DNA of 64,000 bases from GCA-003244245 sp963712995 (GTDB taxonomy: Bacteria; Actinomycetota; Actinomycetes; Mycobacteriales; Pseudonocardiaceae), in NCBI GenBank assembly GCA_963712995.1, contig CAVQKH010000026.1, forward strand, positions 248,001 through 312,000, in the 5' to 3' direction. The notes beneath the pieces are model-generated. The model was not told the DNA's origin. It saw only the letters and a list, made by a program, of their open reading frames with translations, and did no database searches. Made by a program: the position numbers and the translations under genes. This document shows positions 53,231 through 61,626 of this stretch, one piece after another; within the stretch, counting starts at the first letter, position 1, and each line of letters opens with the position of its first letter.

Positions 53231-53485
53231 TCAGCCGAGCCACAGCACGAGGATCAGATGGACCTCACGCTGGTCTTCCAAGATCAGATAGACGACCTGT
53301 CCAGCTCCCTCTGGACCGAACACCCACCGCCGCACGACCGCGTCCGGGTTGCTCTTGTGCTGCGGCTCGCCGCTCCACGGTGCGAGCTCCAACACTCCCA
53401 GCACCTTGGCGTAGCCCTCCAGCGCCTCGTCGGGCAACGCTGCGACCTGCTCTTGGGCCTCCGGGTAGACGACGAGGCCGTACAC
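53231..53485 (-). CDS. Putative RelE-like toxin of TA-like pair 2
   Basis: 84 aa from GTG 53485, directly abutting the stop of the partner gene. VVYPEAQEQVAALPDEALEG, YAKVLGVLELAPWSGEPQHK, QVVYLILEDQREVHLILVLW parallels the gene at 44821 nearly block for block. It ends in the same V-L-W-x-G strand. The toxin role is inferred. Confidence 0.65.
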   Translation of the reverse strand: MYGLVVYPEAQEQVAALPDEALEGYAKVLGVLELAPWSGEPQHKSNPDAVVRRWVFGPEGAGQVVYLILEDQREVHLILVLWLG

Positions 53486-53827
53486 CTACCGGCCCAGCCG
53501 CTGGCGGATCAGGGCCTTCATCTCCGCACCCGAGATGCTGCCCTCCGGGGTCTTGCCGGTTGCCAGCGTGTGCGCCGCGGTGGCCAGTATCCGGAAGTAG
53601 GTGCCGGGGTTCTTCAGTTCGGCGTAGGCGAAATGCCGCCACTTGTGCAGCAGATCATGCACCGGGGCGAGGTCCTTGGCCTGTTTCGCCTCATCCAGCA
53701 CGATCTCCCATTCAGCGTCGAACGCGGCAGCGACATCCGGCGTCAGACACCCGCGGATGGCCTGCGGGTCCAGCGGCGGCGGAACCGGCTCGTGCTCCGG
53801 TGGGAGCGCGGTGGCGGGAGAGGCCAT
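53486..53827 (-). CDS. Putative antitoxin (DUF6247-like) of TA-like pair 2
   Basis: 113 aa from ATG 53827, with TATCGT six bases upstream, again suggesting a leaderless message. LDPQAIRGCLTPDVAAAFDA, EWEIVLDEAKQAKDLAPVHD, LLHKWRHFAYAEL and GAEMKALIRQRLG match the 44466 gene in order and spacing. It precedes the RelE-like gene with no gap. Confidence 0.65.
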   Translation of the reverse strand: MASPATALPPEHEPVPPPLDPQAIRGCLTPDVAAAFDAEWEIVLDEAKQAKDLAPVHDLLHKWRHFAYAELKNPGTYFRILATAAHTLATGKTPEGSISGAEMKALIRQRLGR

Positions 53828-53921
53828 GCCGACACGATAGCGTTGGCAACCGACGGAATCGTGCCACGAGGGCGACCAAGCCGCCACCGCCGAGCTCGCT
53901 AGCAGCGCCTACACCCAAAAG

Positions 53922-55409
53922 CTAGCCGATCGTCGTGGGCGCCAGACCGTATGCCCGCAGCTGGTCATCCAGCGCCGAGACGGCCTGGGTGTCCTGCCAC
54001 GGGCGCATCCGGGTGCGCGTGGCGCGCAGCTCCGTCACCAACCGCACCGAACGCGTCTTGGCGGCAAGCTCAGCAGCGTCACCGACCACCCGCGCCGCCT
54101 CCTCAATCTCACCAGATTGCAGGTGGGCCTTGCCCAGAAAAAGCATACAGGAAGCCACATTAGTCACATACGATTTATCGAACAGCTTCAGCCCGGTACT
54201 GGCGGCAACGGCGGCATCCTGCGGCTTGCCCAGCAGCAACAAGCAGTAACTCTTTTCACAAGCGAGCAATCCCTCGCTATACCAGTACACCGACGATTCG
54301 GCAGGCACATGTTCAATTGAGGCCAGACTATCGTGCGCCTTCTCGAGTTCGACCATGCATGCCATCTGCTGACCGTCTATGGCATACGCCTTGGCGGCCT
54401 CGTCCGCAACACTGACGCGCATGAGCGGATCGCCGGTCTTGACAAGCAGGTTTTGCGCGGCTGCAGCCGTGTCGATCGCGGTGTGAACCTTGCCCTGCCA
54501 GGAGGAGGCGAAGCTCATGTGACAGAGTGCATAGATACCAAGTTCGGTGTTGCCGGCTTCCCGCGCGGCCGCCCGCGCCTTGCCGAAGGAATGCCAGGCA
54601 CGATCAAACACATTGAGATCGAAGAAATAGAACCCGATGGAAGTGGACATATCACTGTACACCGAGAGCAAGCGAGGACGAAGATCGGTGGGACATTCCG
54701 CGAGCAGGTCGTGAACCAGGTTCTGCTGGCCGAGCGCAGTGGGCAGCACGGCGCGTGATCCGAGCAGGTCCTGTTGGCGTTTACAATCCTGTAACATGGC
54801 CTGAATGTGGCCAATGACCTGCTCGTCCACCCGGCTCGGCGAAACAACAGCCCGGACCAACCGCTCCTGCTCCTGGATATCCAGACCGTTCACCACAGGC
54901 GAGGCAGAAACAGCAGCTATGGACCCCAGCAGTCGGAGTAGTTCGAGTAGTTCTCGACGGTTCATCGCGCCCACCAATTCACACAGCAGCTTCACTAACT
55001 GCTCGGATATTTGAGCTCCCTTACCGTTTGCCTCCTCCCCTACTCTGCCCGCTGTGTCGGCATGGTGCATGAGCTGGGGAGCGGTCGCCGCCCGCAGCGC
55101 GTCCGCTTTGGCCTGCGCGTCGGCGAGTTGCGCCTGCCGGATCCGCACCTCATTGTCCTGCCTGGCCCGCTCCCAGGCATGGAACGCGGCCCGCAGCGCA
55201 CCGTCGGCACCGCAGCGTTCATCGGCCACCGCCCAGAACCGCTCGTCCCGGCGGGACCGGCCCTTCTCGATGTGCGCCACCGTGGAGCGATCACAGAACG
55301 CGACTCTGGCTAGCTCGTCCTGGGTCAGCCTCGCTGCCTGGTGGAACACAGCCAACTGCGTACCCAAGGCGCGACGCATCTCGACAAGCTCTTCTGATTC
55401 ACGGGTCAT
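53922..55409 (-). CDS. XRE-family regulator with TPR repeats
   Basis: 495 aa from ATG 55409; a TTG ten codons earlier is possible. The N-terminal XRE domain (LGTQLAVFHQAARLTQDELA, FCDRSTVAHIEKGRSRRDE) occupies about residues 15-65. After a charged linker the C-terminal ~350 residues are helical TPR-like repeats (DRAWHSFGKARAAAREAGNT, CEKSYCLLLLGKPQDAAVAA, FLGKAHLQSGEIEEAARVVG). Same class as the 31113 gene but not closely similar. Its codon use is less G/C-rich than its neighbours around 54100-54650. Confidence 0.85.
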   Translation of the reverse strand: MTRESEELVEMRRALGTQLAVFHQAARLTQDELARVAFCDRSTVAHIEKGRSRRDERFWAVADERCGADGALRAAFHAWERARQDNEVRIRQAQLADAQAKADALRAATAPQLMHHADTAGRVGEEANGKGAQISEQLVKLLCELVGAMNRRELLELLRLLGSIAAVSASPVVNGLDIQEQERLVRAVVSPSRVDEQVIGHIQAMLQDCKRQQDLLGSRAVLPTALGQQNLVHDLLAECPTDLRPRLLSVYSDMSTSIGFYFFDLNVFDRAWHSFGKARAAAREAGNTELGIYALCHMSFASSWQGKVHTAIDTAAAAQNLLVKTGDPLMRVSVADEAAKAYAIDGQQMACMVELEKAHDSLASIEHVPAESSVYWYSEGLLACEKSYCLLLLGKPQDAAVAASTGLKLFDKSYVTNVASCMLFLGKAHLQSGEIEEAARVVGDAAELAAKTRSVRLVTELRATRTRMRPWQDTQAVSALDDQLRAYGLAPTTIG

Positions 55410-55539
55410 GCGGCAACTCTTCCCGAGTGACACTGTCAAGGTGACGACCTCAGCGTAACCGCGGCGTGCCGGATTCGTGGGAACAACGTGCGATCAGTGA
55501 CGCACGGACCAGCACATCGACTTCAGTACCGCACCAGGC

Positions 55540-55608
55540 CCCAGGATCGGGCTGCGCACCCAAGCTGGGCATCCGGGACCCCCGGCCCGGTAGCTCCCCG
55601 ATCCTGGG
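55540..55608. other. Nested hairpin upstream of the 55684 gene pair
   Basis: Outer arms CCCAGGATCGGG (55540-55551) and CCCGATCCTGGG (55597-55608) are perfectly complementary. Inside, AGCT/AGCT and CCGGG/CCCGG pairs can stack. It could be a structured leader RNA, an attenuator or a mobile-element end. Nothing else was seen in 55410-55683. Confidence 0.4.
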
Positions 55609-55683
55609 AGCCTGTCCTGCACGCCAGACGAGCACCGGAGCGGAGTTACCAGACGTGGCAAGTGGCGCTGACAAGGATCGGCC

Positions 55684-55953
55684 ATGATCCGCGAAGATCG
55701 GGAGCTGTTGACGGAGTTGGCGCGGCTGAACCGTGAGATGGCGCCGTTGGCGCTGCGCATGATGGAAGGCAGCGCCAGTGCCGCTGAACAACAGCGCTAC
55801 GCGCAACGGCTGACCGATGCCGGCGAACGGTTGCGGCGTCGAGCCGAGGAAACGAGCCGATTCGTCGTTGCAGGGGAAGTTCTCCGCGAGGAGCCCCTCG
55901 TTCTCCCGATCAATACGGTTGAGTCTTACCGGTACGGTGAGCAACGTTCATGA
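55684..55953 (+). CDS. Small helical hypothetical protein
   Basis: 89 aa. Almost entirely helical and charged: REDRELLTELARLNREMAPL, MMEGSASAAEQQRYAQRLTD, AGERLRRRAEETSR. The end overlaps the start of the next gene by 17 bases. No known domain; likely co-translated with its neighbour. Confidence 0.6.
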   Translation: MIREDRELLTELARLNREMAPLALRMMEGSASAAEQQRYAQRLTDAGERLRRRAEETSRFVVAGEVLREEPLVLPINTVESYRYGEQRS

Positions 55954-56263
55954 GGTACGTCGGCGGTTGCTCCGGGAGCAGTTGAGGGAAGCGTATCGAA
56001 AGGCACAACATCAGCAGGCCGAGAGAACGCAGAAAGGTCTTGTTCCTGACGAGAACACGGAAATTATCCTGCGGTTGGCCGGGTTGACGTTGGCATTAAT
56101 CGAACGGCATGCGACAGACGCCAACGGGCATTGTCTGGTGCCCGGATGCTCGCTGCAACGGCGGGTGCCGTGGCGGAAGTGGCGAACCTGCCAGGTATTC
56201 ATCACCGCACTGTTCTGGGTCGAGCAGCCACTCGACATCGTGTGGCGAGCAGAGCCGAAGTAG
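55937..56263 (+). CDS. Small hypothetical protein
   Basis: 108 aa from GTG 55937. The N-terminus is basic and helical (EVRRRLLREQLREAYRKAQH), then EIILRLAGLTLALIERHATD, and a Cys/Trp-rich end (CLVPGCSLQRRVPWRKWRTC). It forms a two-gene unit with the preceding ORF. No function can be given. Confidence 0.55.
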   Translation: MSNVHEVRRRLLREQLREAYRKAQHQQAERTQKGLVPDENTEIILRLAGLTLALIERHATDANGHCLVPGCSLQRRVPWRKWRTCQVFITALFWVEQPLDIVWRAEPK

Positions 56264-56306
56264 ACCCACCCGGTCCGGCGTTCCGAGGCGAGCGATGAAA
56301 TCCGGC

Positions 56307-57203
56307 TCAGCCGGTTTCGTCGGCGGCGAGGCGCTGCGCTTCCTCGGCGAGGTCCTGACGACCCAGCAACCGGTACAGCCGCGCGGCGTCGGCCAGGGTG
56401 CCGGCTGCTGAGTGCGCATCGGCGGGCATCAGCGCCTCACCGAGGCCGCGCAGTGTGTTGGCTTCGCCGAGGCGATCGCCGATCTCCCGGTGGATCGGCA
56501 ACGCCTGCCGGTAGAGCTCACCGGCCTCGTCATACCGAGCCCGCATGGCCGCGGCATCACCGAGAGCGGTCAGAAGCGCCGCCCGGACCGCTGGATCGTC
56601 ACCGGTCTCGTCGAGTTCCTCGAGGAGTTCGCGCAGCAGCGCCTCCCGCTCGCGGCGCTCATCCGGGGTCCGCCACCAGCTGATGTCAGCCGCAGCGTCG
56701 GCGACGGTCCGGGCGCTGTCGTCACCCTCGGGCCGGAACTGGTACACCCCTGAGCGGCCGGACCACAGGTCGGTGGCGTGCTGGGCGAACTCGCGCACCG
56801 CGAAATCCGCCGCCCACAACACCACCGGCACCCCCACCGTGCGCCAGAGGTGATCCCGGTTGAGGTTCAGCTCGGCGATCACGGCGGAGCGGGCCCGGGC
56901 GGACCCGAGCCGGTCGAGCCCGAGGATGAACACGGCACCGGTGGCCGACCGCGCCGCGTTCTCGATCGCGGCCACCACTGCCCCCGGCTCGATGGTCAGC
57001 TCGGCGATCGTGACGTCGGGGAGATCACGACGGACCACATCAGCCAGCCTGACCTGCAACGCCGGGTGGCTGGCCACGGCGATGGCGATGCGGAACCCGT
57101 CGCTGCGCCGGATCATCCGCTTCAAGGCGGCGAGCTCTACAATGTTATGGGGGTCACGTACCTGATCGTCGCCGTTGACCGTCGCTCCGGCTGGGCTGCT
57201 CAT
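56307..57203 (-). CDS. TPR protein, partner of the P-loop ATPase
   Basis: 298 aa from ATG 57203, overlapping the upstream ATPase stop by four bases. The N-terminal ~165 residues form an alpha/beta domain (GFRIAIAVASHPALQVRLAD, AVFILGLDRLGSARARSAVI, LNRDHLWRTVGVPVVLWAAD) ending in FAQHATDLWSGRSGVYQF. This pattern is seen at the front of TPR proteins paired with STAND/KAP-type ATPases. The C-terminal ~110 residues are TPR units (LLTALGDAAAMRARYDEAGE, ALPIHREIGDRLGEANTLRG). The N-terminal domain may be an effector or sensor; its activity is unknown. Confidence 0.7.
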   Translation of the reverse strand: MSSPAGATVNGDDQVRDPHNIVELAALKRMIRRSDGFRIAIAVASHPALQVRLADVVRRDLPDVTIAELTIEPGAVVAAIENAARSATGAVFILGLDRLGSARARSAVIAELNLNRDHLWRTVGVPVVLWAADFAVREFAQHATDLWSGRSGVYQFRPEGDDSARTVADAAADISWWRTPDERREREALLRELLEELDETGDDPAVRAALLTALGDAAAMRARYDEAGELYRQALPIHREIGDRLGEANTLRGLGEALMPADAHSAAGTLADAARLYRLLGRQDLAEEAQRLAADETG

Positions 57204-58514
57204 AGCGCGACCTCACGCAGCAGCGGGTTGATGTCGTACCAGTACTCCTCCTCACCCGCCTCGTAGGCGAACACGTAGTGATTGCGCAGCAGCTCGAAGA
57301 ACCGGGGGTCGCTGGACGCCTCCTTGCCGGCCGCCACCGTCCGCAGTACCTCCTTGGCCTCCGGCAGCAGTCCGCGGGCCAGGTCCTTCGCGGCCCTGGG
57401 CAGGTACCGGTCGAGCGTCGTGGTCGGGACCGGCAGCTCGTCCACCCAGTCCAGCAGCTCGGTGAGCATCACCAGCAGGCTCCGCAGATGCCCGCCGGAG
57501 AGCTGCAGCACCCGGGTGAGGTCTCCTGCGTCGGCGAAGATCCGCTTGGCCGCGACGAGGGGATCGGCCGCAGGCTCGTCGAAGGCCACCCTGGCCCGGC
57601 GGCCGACCACCTCCGCCAGCGCCTGCTCACCGCGCTCCACCGCGATACCTGCGCGGTCGGCGACAGTGACCAGCGGGATGGTGCCGATCGCGGCGCCGTA
57701 GTCGTCCCGCAGCCGTCCCTGGGCCGGGCTGTAGGCGAGCTCGATCGGAATGGTCATCAGCAGGCTGCAGGAGATCGCGCGCAGCGTGGCGGCTTGTCGA
57801 GGAACAGGTTCTCGTGATTGGTCAGGCCCTGGTCGCTGAGCATCTTCTGCGGGATCTTGTCGAGATCGTCGATGATGAGCACGATGTCCTGGAATCCCTG
57901 GGTTGCCAGGTGTGTGCGGGCCTCGGGGAGCAGTTCGCGGTTGACCAGGTCGTACACCTTGGGTAGCTGCCCCCGCAACAGGTCGCGGAACTCGCGGCGG
58001 GCGGTGGGGAAGTCATTGAGCGCGAAGCTGAACTTCAGCGGGTCAGCACCGACTTCGATAGCCTCCAGCCGGGCCCCGCGAAAGCGATCCCGCAATGATT
58101 GAAAGAAACCGCGGAACTGTTGCACTCCGAGCTTCATCCCCGCCGCTTGGAGATCGGCCACCAGCTGGCGCACGATCTGCAGCACCAGATCCTCGGGTTG
58201 CACGTCCTCGATGTCCAGCCACCGATGGGCATAGAGCGTGGACACGAACACCTTCTTGCCGCCGTGACCGCTGTGCAGCGCGCTGGCGACGCGATTGAGC
58301 TCGGTGGTCTTGCCCGATCCTTTGTGGCCGGTGAGCAGCCTGGTGATCGGGCGCTGCGGAGTCGCGTTGCGCACGAAGGCACGGACCAGCCGCGATTTCA
58401 CATCCACGGTGCCGGGGTCGAGCTGATGCTGCCAGTCGACGTAGAGCGCGTCGTGTCCGCGGCGAGCGGCCGCAACGGGTCCAGCTCGCGATACAGCGCA
58501 GCAACAGCGTCCAC
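57200..58514 (-). pseudogene. KAP/STAND-like P-loop ATPase, two frameshifts
   Basis: Start GTG 58514 (DAVAALYRELDPLRPLAAD). A one-base shift near 58453 leads into the main frame with LYVDWQHQLDPGTVDVKSRL, Walker A TRLLTGHKGSGKTTELNRVA and Walker B DIVLIIDDLDKIPQKM. A second shift near 57793 leads to the C-terminal part (AATLRAISCSLLMTIPIELA, VLQLSGGHLRSLLVMLTELL, FFELLRNHYVFAYEAGEEEY, WYDINPLLREVAL). Restored length is about 437 aa. The SGGHLR motif is characteristic of this ATPase group. Both shifts are single bases and the flanking gene is intact, so sequence error is likely. Confidence 0.75.
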
Positions 58515-58668
58515 TCCCCAAAGCGTACCGGCGACCCGTCAGGAAAGATCGACCCGTGAGTGGCGATTGATCTCGGAATCGTCGACGGTCCGTCTGGAGA
58601 TGCGGGCCGGTTTGTCGGACCAGGCTGGTAACACGGACCCTATCTGGGATGGGCTGATGGGGGGACTG

Positions 58669-58872
58669 ATGCCGCTCAAGGTACGTGAGATGATCGCTTT
58701 GATCGAGAAGGACGGTTGGCGCCTGGTCGGGACCAGAGGGAGCCATCGACAGTTCAAACATGCCACGAAGCGGGGCCGGGTGACCATCGCGGGCAAGCCT
58801 TCCAACACGTTGCCGATCGGCACCGAGCGGAGCATCCTGAAACAGGCGGGCATCGAACGGAGTACCAGGTGA
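58669..58872 (+). CDS. hicA: HicA-type mRNA interferase toxin
   Basis: 67 aa from ATG 58669, preceded by a G-rich site; an in-frame ATG at 58657 is an alternative. The dsRBD-like HicA core is complete: MIALIEKDGWRLVGTRGSHR, with the catalytic His in GSHRQFKH, then VTIAGKPSNTLPIGTERSIL. Overlaps hicB by four bases. Confidence 0.92.
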   Translation: MPLKVREMIALIEKDGWRLVGTRGSHRQFKHATKRGRVTIAGKPSNTLPIGTERSILKQAGIERSTR

Positions 58873-59084
58873 GCGGCTACGTCATCATTGTCGAACAGGC
58901 GGAAGACGGCGGCTACGGTGCGTGGGCACCAGACTTGCCCGGTTGCGTCGCGACTGCGCAGGACTACGACACGTGTGTCGCTGAGATGCGCGAAGCGGTC
59001 CGTTTCCACCTCGATGGCATCCGCGAGGACGGTGACCCCGTCCCTCAACCCACGACACGCGCGGTGATGATCAGCGCGGCATGA
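58869..59084 (+). CDS. hicB: HicB-type antitoxin
   Basis: 71 aa from GTG 58869. Partial RNase H-like HicB fold: YVIIVEQAEDGGYGAWAPDL, PGCVATAQDYDTCVAEMREA, VRFHLDGIREDGDPVPQP. There is no C-terminal DNA-binding domain, so this is the short HicB form. Toxin-first order is as usual for hicAB. Confidence 0.92.
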   Translation: MSGYVIIVEQAEDGGYGAWAPDLPGCVATAQDYDTCVAEMREAVRFHLDGIREDGDPVPQPTTRAVMISAA

Positions 59085-59128
59085 CACGGGCTGGTCCAGC
59101 GGTAATCCGAGTCCACCCAACCGCCTGG

Positions 59129-59719
59129 CTAGCAGTTCTGGGGAACGGTGTCCATCCGGATTCCGATCGAGGTTCGTGGTGTGCCGGTGGGCCCGCCGAC
59201 GAGATGCATCGGCCGGCCGTCCTCGCCGGACAGCCCGGGGCCGCGCAGCAGCACCAGGCTGCCCGCGGCCGCCTGCCAGGTCTGGATGGGGTCGCCTTCC
59301 CGGTTGTGGCACAGCGTGAACGGGGCCGATCCGGCGACCGTGATCACCGCCACGAGCTGGGCGTACCGGCGTTGATCACGATGCGGTGTGATACCGATCG
59401 ACCCCGGCTGGTAACGCTGGACCGCGACCTCGGTCGGCACCCACCGCGGCGCCCCGTGGTCCTGGATCTGCCGGACCAGCTCGTGGCACAGGCCGGCGAG
59501 CACCGGGTAGCGCCGTGGCAGCTGCCCGACGGGAACCAGGAACGACTCGGCCTGCTGGCGGACCCGCCCGATCACGGGCTCCACCGGCTCGTACGGGCCG
59601 CCCAGCAGCTCGGCCACCAGCTGGTCGCAGCCCGACCGGCCGAGGGCGCCGGCGGCGAACGCCGCGCCGTGCTCGGTCACCTCGCGCAACAACGTGGACC
59701 AGTCCAGGTCGCGCAACAC
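59129..59719 (-). CDS. 2-oxoglutarate/Fe(II)-dependent oxygenase
   Basis: 196 aa from GTG 59719; longer frames run through the MTHFR gene and are not credible. The jelly-roll active site is visible: His and Asp in GITPHRDQRRYAQLVAVITV, a distal His in RPMHLVGGP and Arg in RTSIGIRMD. The N-terminus (STLLREVTEHGAAFAAGALG) matches small actinobacterial 2OG oxygenases of unknown substrate, distantly like AlkB-type folds. Begins 18 bases after the MTHFR stop, so probably one transcript. Confidence 0.75.
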   Translation of the reverse strand: MLRDLDWSTLLREVTEHGAAFAAGALGRSGCDQLVAELLGGPYEPVEPVIGRVRQQAESFLVPVGQLPRRYPVLAGLCHELVRQIQDHGAPRWVPTEVAVQRYQPGSIGITPHRDQRRYAQLVAVITVAGSAPFTLCHNREGDPIQTWQAAAGSLVLLRGPGLSGEDGRPMHLVGGPTGTPRTSIGIRMDTVPQNC

Positions 59720-59736
59720 GCCCGCGCCGACCGTGG

Positions 59737-60654
59737 TCAGTTCCTGTCGGGGGCCCAGTAGGCGAGCATCTCGGCGAAGGTCTCGAACGCGGGCCCCGAG
59801 ACACCGTAGGGAGCCTCGAGATGGACGCTCAGCGGGTAGCCGAGAACAGTGACACCGTCGATGACCTGCTTGTACAGCTCCAGCATGAGCTTGCGTTTCT
59901 GGTCGGGCCGGCTGTCGGCCAGCTTGCGCACGAAGGCCTGCTCCTTCGCGACGGCCTCGTTGCCCGGGTCCTGGATCAGCCAGTTGATCAAACCCATCCG
60001 GTTCTCGAATTTCGGGACGAACCCGAACGACAGGAGGATCTCCGGCCGGTGCTCGCTCGCCCTGGCGAACTCGGCCAGGAAGCCCACGATCGCATCGGAA
60101 TACAGCAGCTGGGTCATGGCGAAGGTGGCACCCTGGTTGCACTTGAAGGTGAACCGGCCCTGCTCGCTGTCCCGGGTCGGGATCAGGATCACGCCGCGGT
60201 GGTGCACCAGCTCGTCGTAGATCGACAGCGCGTCGGTCGGCGCGACACCTGAGCCCTCGCCGTCATTCATCGTGCGCGGGACCCCGACGAAGATGATGCC
60301 TTCGATCCCGGCGGCGCGCAGATCCGCCAGCCGCGAACCGAGGGTTGGCTCGTCCATGAACGCGGTGACCTGCGTGCACAACCCCTTCACCCCGGGCAGC
60401 TCCGGCTTGATGGCCGACCAGAACTCGAGCACGTCCAGCTTCGGCTTCATCTCGATGGGCCTGTCGTCCTCCTCCTCGATCAGCCCGGGGATCATCACGT
60501 GCCCGATCCGGCCCTCGATGCCGAACTCCTTGGCGAGCTCGAACACCTTGTGCGCCTCATCAAGGGCCCGCTCCGTGCCGTGCTCCACATTCGGCGGCAC
60601 AAGTTCGAGGGCGATGGTGTTGAGGGTCACGAGGCTGCTCCTGTCGTTGGCCAC
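59737..60654 (-). CDS. Methylenetetrahydrofolate reductase, mycobacterial-type
   Basis: 305 aa. TIM-barrel MTHFR with the N-terminal signature TLNTIALELVPPNVEHGTE, HVMIPGLIEEEDDRP, TQVTAFMDEPTLGSRLADLR, RFTFKCNQGATFAMTQLLYS and a C-terminal LINWLIQDPGNEAVAKEQAF. It resembles the divergent MTHFR of mycobacteria rather than E. coli MetF (recalled). It would supply methyl-THF for methionine synthesis, connecting to the methyl-cycle operon ~17 kb away. It is the second MTHFR-type protein in this window. Confidence 0.8.
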   Translation of the reverse strand: MANDRSSLVTLNTIALELVPPNVEHGTERALDEAHKVFELAKEFGIEGRIGHVMIPGLIEEEDDRPIEMKPKLDVLEFWSAIKPELPGVKGLCTQVTAFMDEPTLGSRLADLRAAGIEGIIFVGVPRTMNDGEGSGVAPTDALSIYDELVHHRGVILIPTRDSEQGRFTFKCNQGATFAMTQLLYSDAIVGFLAEFARASEHRPEILLSFGFVPKFENRMGLINWLIQDPGNEAVAKEQAFVRKLADSRPDQKRKLMLELYKQVIDGVTVLGYPLSVHLEAPYGVSGPAFETFAEMLAYWAPDRN

Positions 60655-60693
60655 AGGTCGCGCTCTTCAAGAAGCCTCACGCTACAGATCTGC

Positions 60694-60747
60694 CTGCCTT
60701 ACCGTCGAGGTCTGCCTTACCGTCGAGGTCAGGCTTGCCGTCGAGGT
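60694..60747. repeat. Three tandem 18-bp repeats
   Basis: CTGCCTTACCGTCGAGGT at 60694-60711 is repeated exactly at 60712-60729 and with four changes at 60730-60747. It lies between the zinc-ribbon gene end and the MTHFR start, so it may affect MTHFR expression or simply be a slippage-prone spacer. Confidence 0.75.
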
Positions 60748-60759
60748 CAGGCGTCCGGA

Positions 60760-60960
60760 TCAGGCGACGTCGTCGTACAGGCGCTCAGGGCGACCGCGGC
60801 CGACACCGGTGTCGTGCCACCAGCGGCGCAGGCAGTTGCCGCACTGCACCCACACCAGGTTGATGTCGTAATCGAGGAGGTACAGGGCGGTGTTGTCACC
60901 GCAGTGGCAACAAGGTATCCAGACCCGGCGGGCAGGGTCGGCTTGGGGATCGAGCATCAT
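60760..60960 (-). CDS. Small zinc-ribbon protein
   Basis: 66 aa from ATG 60960 (ATG 60957 also possible). Two CxxC pairs (IPCCHCGDN and WVQCGNCLRRWW) about 25 residues apart form a zinc ribbon. It begins one base after the preceding stop, as the last of three tiny co-directional genes. Function unknown; likely regulatory. Confidence 0.6.
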   Translation of the reverse strand: MMLDPQADPARRVWIPCCHCGDNTALYLLDYDINLVWVQCGNCLRRWWHDTGVGRGRPERLYDDVA

Positions 60961-60961
60961 C

Positions 60962-61183
60962 TCATCGCTCCGGACTATCCGGGAGCGCACCGGCGGCGAT
61001 AAGCACGTCATAGGTGGCTTGCTGGTCGGGGTCGAGATCGGCGTAGAGCAGTCGATGAGCCTCCGCTTCGCCGGCGAATACCGCAGCGGGTTCCCAATCC
61101 GAGCCGAGGGCCTCGAGAACAGCCGCGAGGCGCACACCTTCGTGTGCGGTGAGATCAATGGTGAACGGGACGAGGCCTTCCAT
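60962..61183 (-). CDS. Small hypothetical protein
   Basis: 73 aa from ATG 61183, AGAGG upstream. FTIDLTAHEGVRLAAVLEAL, AVFAGEAEAHRLLYADLDPD and QQATYDVLIAAGALP suggest a compact helical protein. Overlaps the previous gene by ~29 bases. No family recognised. Confidence 0.55.
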   Translation of the reverse strand: MEGLVPFTIDLTAHEGVRLAAVLEALGSDWEPAAVFAGEAEAHRLLYADLDPDQQATYDVLIAAGALPDSPER

Positions 61184-61481
61184 GGTGCACCTCTGGGGGT
61201 GTGGTGGTGGTGTTGAAGACATAGGTGCCGGCCGCATGGCTCAGGCATCGGGTGGCGTCGGCGGCGAGGGCCTCGGCGCGCTCCAGGTGTGGTGTGACGG
61301 TGCCCCACTCCGCCCAGCGGTTCCGGGCGGCCGCGGTGAGCTCACCGAGGTGGCGGGCGATCCGTGCCAGATCCCACACCAGGGTCAGGGTCTCCTCGCC
61401 GGTCGCGGTCAGCGGCAAGGACGCCGCGGTGGCCAGTGCCTCCGCCGCCGCGTCAATCGGAGTATTGATCGTAGATTCCAT
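61155..61481 (-). CDS. Small hypothetical protein
   Basis: 108 aa from ATG 61481. Helical, Ala-rich: IDAAAEALATAASLPLTATG, TLVWDLARIARHLGELTAAA, AEALAADATRCLSHAAGTYV. First of three overlapping small genes ending in a zinc ribbon; the set is probably one operon divergent from glpK. Confidence 0.55.
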   Translation of the reverse strand: MESTINTPIDAAAEALATAASLPLTATGEETLTLVWDLARIARHLGELTAAARNRWAEWGTVTPHLERAEALAADATRCLSHAAGTYVFNTTTTPPEVHHGRPRPVHH

Positions 61482-61626
61482 CGCAAGTCACCGCCCAAAT
61501 TCGATTTTCGAAACCACGCACTTGGACTGAGCCCTTAGCCCGACGCCCTGATACATCTTTTGCACCCGGGACCTCTGAAATAGCGGCGTGCCGGCACCGG
61601 GCCGCTCGCGCTACCGTTCGGAGTCG

